Shown here: positions 32,026-32,685 of the stretch, piece by piece
Position numbering within the stretch: the stretch's first letter is position 1
Layout of the letters: every line of letters starts with the position of its first letter
From: CAYOYK01 sp964408185
GTDB lineage: Bacteria > Bacillota > Clostridia > Christensenellales > Aristaeellaceae
DNA length: 32,685 bases
Direction of reading: 5' to 3'
Assembly: GCA_964408185.1 (NCBI GenBank)
Contig: CAYOYK010000024.1
Span: forward strand, 1 to 32,685
The notes under the pieces: generated by a model
Databases searched by the model: none
Told to the model about the DNA's origin: nothing
Seen by the model: the letters and a program-made list of their open reading frames with translations, nothing else
Position numbers and translations under genes: made by a program

Positions 32026-32148
32026 AATTCTGTTTGAAACTCTCCGCCCGCGCGCCGCCAAACGCGCGCTGTTTCCCAGGTGGAACCGACCGCCATGCGC
32101 GGCCTGCGGGGCGGCTTCAATCGACATCTACACAAGGAGGGAAACCCA

Positions 32149-32685
32149 ATGTCAACCAAGATGACCGTAGACGGCAATACCGCGGTAGGTCACGTTGCGT
32201 ATGCGTTCAGCGACGTAGCGTCCATTTACCCCATTACGCCGTCCTCGCCCATGGCCGAGGTCGTGGATGAATGGGCCGCCAAGGGACTCAAGAACCTGTT
32301 CGGGCAGACCGTGCACGTACAGGAAATGCAAAGCGAGGCCGGCGCGGCCGGCGCCGTGCACGGCAGCCTGAGCGCGGGCGCGCTCACCACCACCTTCACC
32401 GCCAGCCAAGGCCTGCTGCTGATGATCCCCAACATGTACAAGATCAGCGGTGAGCTGCTGCCCTGCGTGTTCCACGTCAGCGCCCGCGCGCTGGCCGCCC
32501 ACGCGCTGAGCATCTTCGGCGACCATGCCGACGTAATGGCCTGCCGCCAGACCGGCTTTGCCATGCTGGCCAGCAACAGCGTGCAGGAAGCCATGGACAT
32601 GGCGCTTGTGGCGCACCTGAGCACCCTTGAGTCCAGCGTGCCGTTCCTGCATTTCTTTGATGGCTTCCGCACCAGCCACGAAGTG
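32149..32685 (+). CDS. nifJ: Pyruvate:ferredoxin (flavodoxin) oxidoreductase, N-terminal 179 residues; runs off the window
   Basis: The large single-chain enzyme that oxidises pyruvate to acetyl-CoA and CO2 with reduction of ferredoxin, central to fermentation in anaerobes. Only domain I is seen. It has DGNTAVGHVAYAFSDVASIY, the YPITPSSPMAE motif at the pyruvate site, VQEMQSEAGAAGAVHGSLSA with the Glu that activates TPP, and TFTASQGLLLMIPNMYKI. SGELLPCVFHVSAR and DHADVMACRQTGFAML follow. The ATG at 32149 follows AAGGAGGG at good spacing. The full protein is usually about 1,170 residues, so most of the gene is outside the window. Confidence 0.97.
   Translation, partial: MSTKMTVDGNTAVGHVAYAFSDVASIYPITPSSPMAEVVDEWAAKGLKNLFGQTVHVQEMQSEAGAAGAVHGSLSAGALTTTFTASQGLLLMIPNMYKISGELLPCVFHVSARALAAHALSIFGDHADVMACRQTGFAMLASNSVQEAMDMALVAHLSTLESSVPFLHFFDGFRTSHEV

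Noticed and set aside
32070..32090. AGGTGGAACCGA in the nifJ leader, resembling the T-box sequence
   Set aside because: It lacks the full AGGGUGGNACCGCG match. Only about 50 nt separate it from the likely transcription start, too little for a T-box stem I, and nifJ is not a usual T-box target.

Overview
The window is GC-rich and gene-dense. It looks like the chromosome of a strictly anaerobic, high-GC Firmicute of the Clostridia type. The reasons are two ferredoxin-linked 2-oxoacid oxidoreductases (a VorB-type complex and the start of pyruvate:ferredoxin oxidoreductase), strong AGGAGG-like ribosome sites, sigma-A promoters close to TTGACA-17-TATAAT, a yybP-ykoY riboswitch, and small protein families (DUF3842, DUF3343, C_GCAxxG_C_C) that I know mainly from Clostridia. 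A Christensenella-like relative is only a guess. I see no rRNA, tRNA, CRISPR array, phage or insertion sequence.

Layout. (1) 1-1469: the N-terminal part of a P-type cation ATPase, leftward, behind a Mn2+-type yybP-ykoY riboswitch with its own terminator and a consensus promoter. (2) 1576-4256, rightward: an M1-type metallopeptidase and a GT2-GtrA glycosyltransferase. (3) 4357-8040, leftward: frr, a small unknown gene, uppS, cdsA and dxr, which serve translation and isoprenoid/phospholipid/peptidoglycan precursor supply. (4) 8193-10492: a P-loop ATPase, a DUF3788 protein and an RluA-family pseudouridine synthase. (5) 10638-13429, rightward operon: a uridine-kinase-like protein, DUF3842, an Mrp/Nbp35 Fe-S carrier and a C_GCAxxG_C_C protein. 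(6) 13701-14579: a DegV protein. (7) 14678-21016: a selenium cluster. A rightward operon encodes a YedE-type transporter, a TusA-like protein, DUF3343, YqeC, YqeB and SelD, flanked by a leftward cysteine desulfurase and a leftward XdhC-like gene. This is the known selenium-dependent molybdenum hydroxylase trait, but no hydroxylase is in the window. (8) 21729-26449, leftward: a BMP-type nucleoside ABC transporter. (9) 26684-27232: a small protein with a very Cys-rich tail. (10) 27378-30588, leftward: a four-subunit VorB-type oxidoreductase. (11) 30761-31900: a DegT-family aminotransferase. (12) 32149 to the end: the start of nifJ.

The observations most worth following are these. The cysteine desulfurase carries a perfect 35-bp tandem duplication that shifts the frame just before its catalytic cysteine; deleting one copy restores a 378-aa protein. 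Both catalytic subunits of the Vor-type complex carry long, mutually similar, Ala/Lys/Asp-rich helical tails absent from the usual family. A 26-codon minigene sits between the beta and gamma genes, coupled to both by TAATG overlaps, and its start resembles the start of the gamma subunit. The riboswitch-terminator pair gives a clear prediction that the first gene is a metal exporter switched on by Mn2+.
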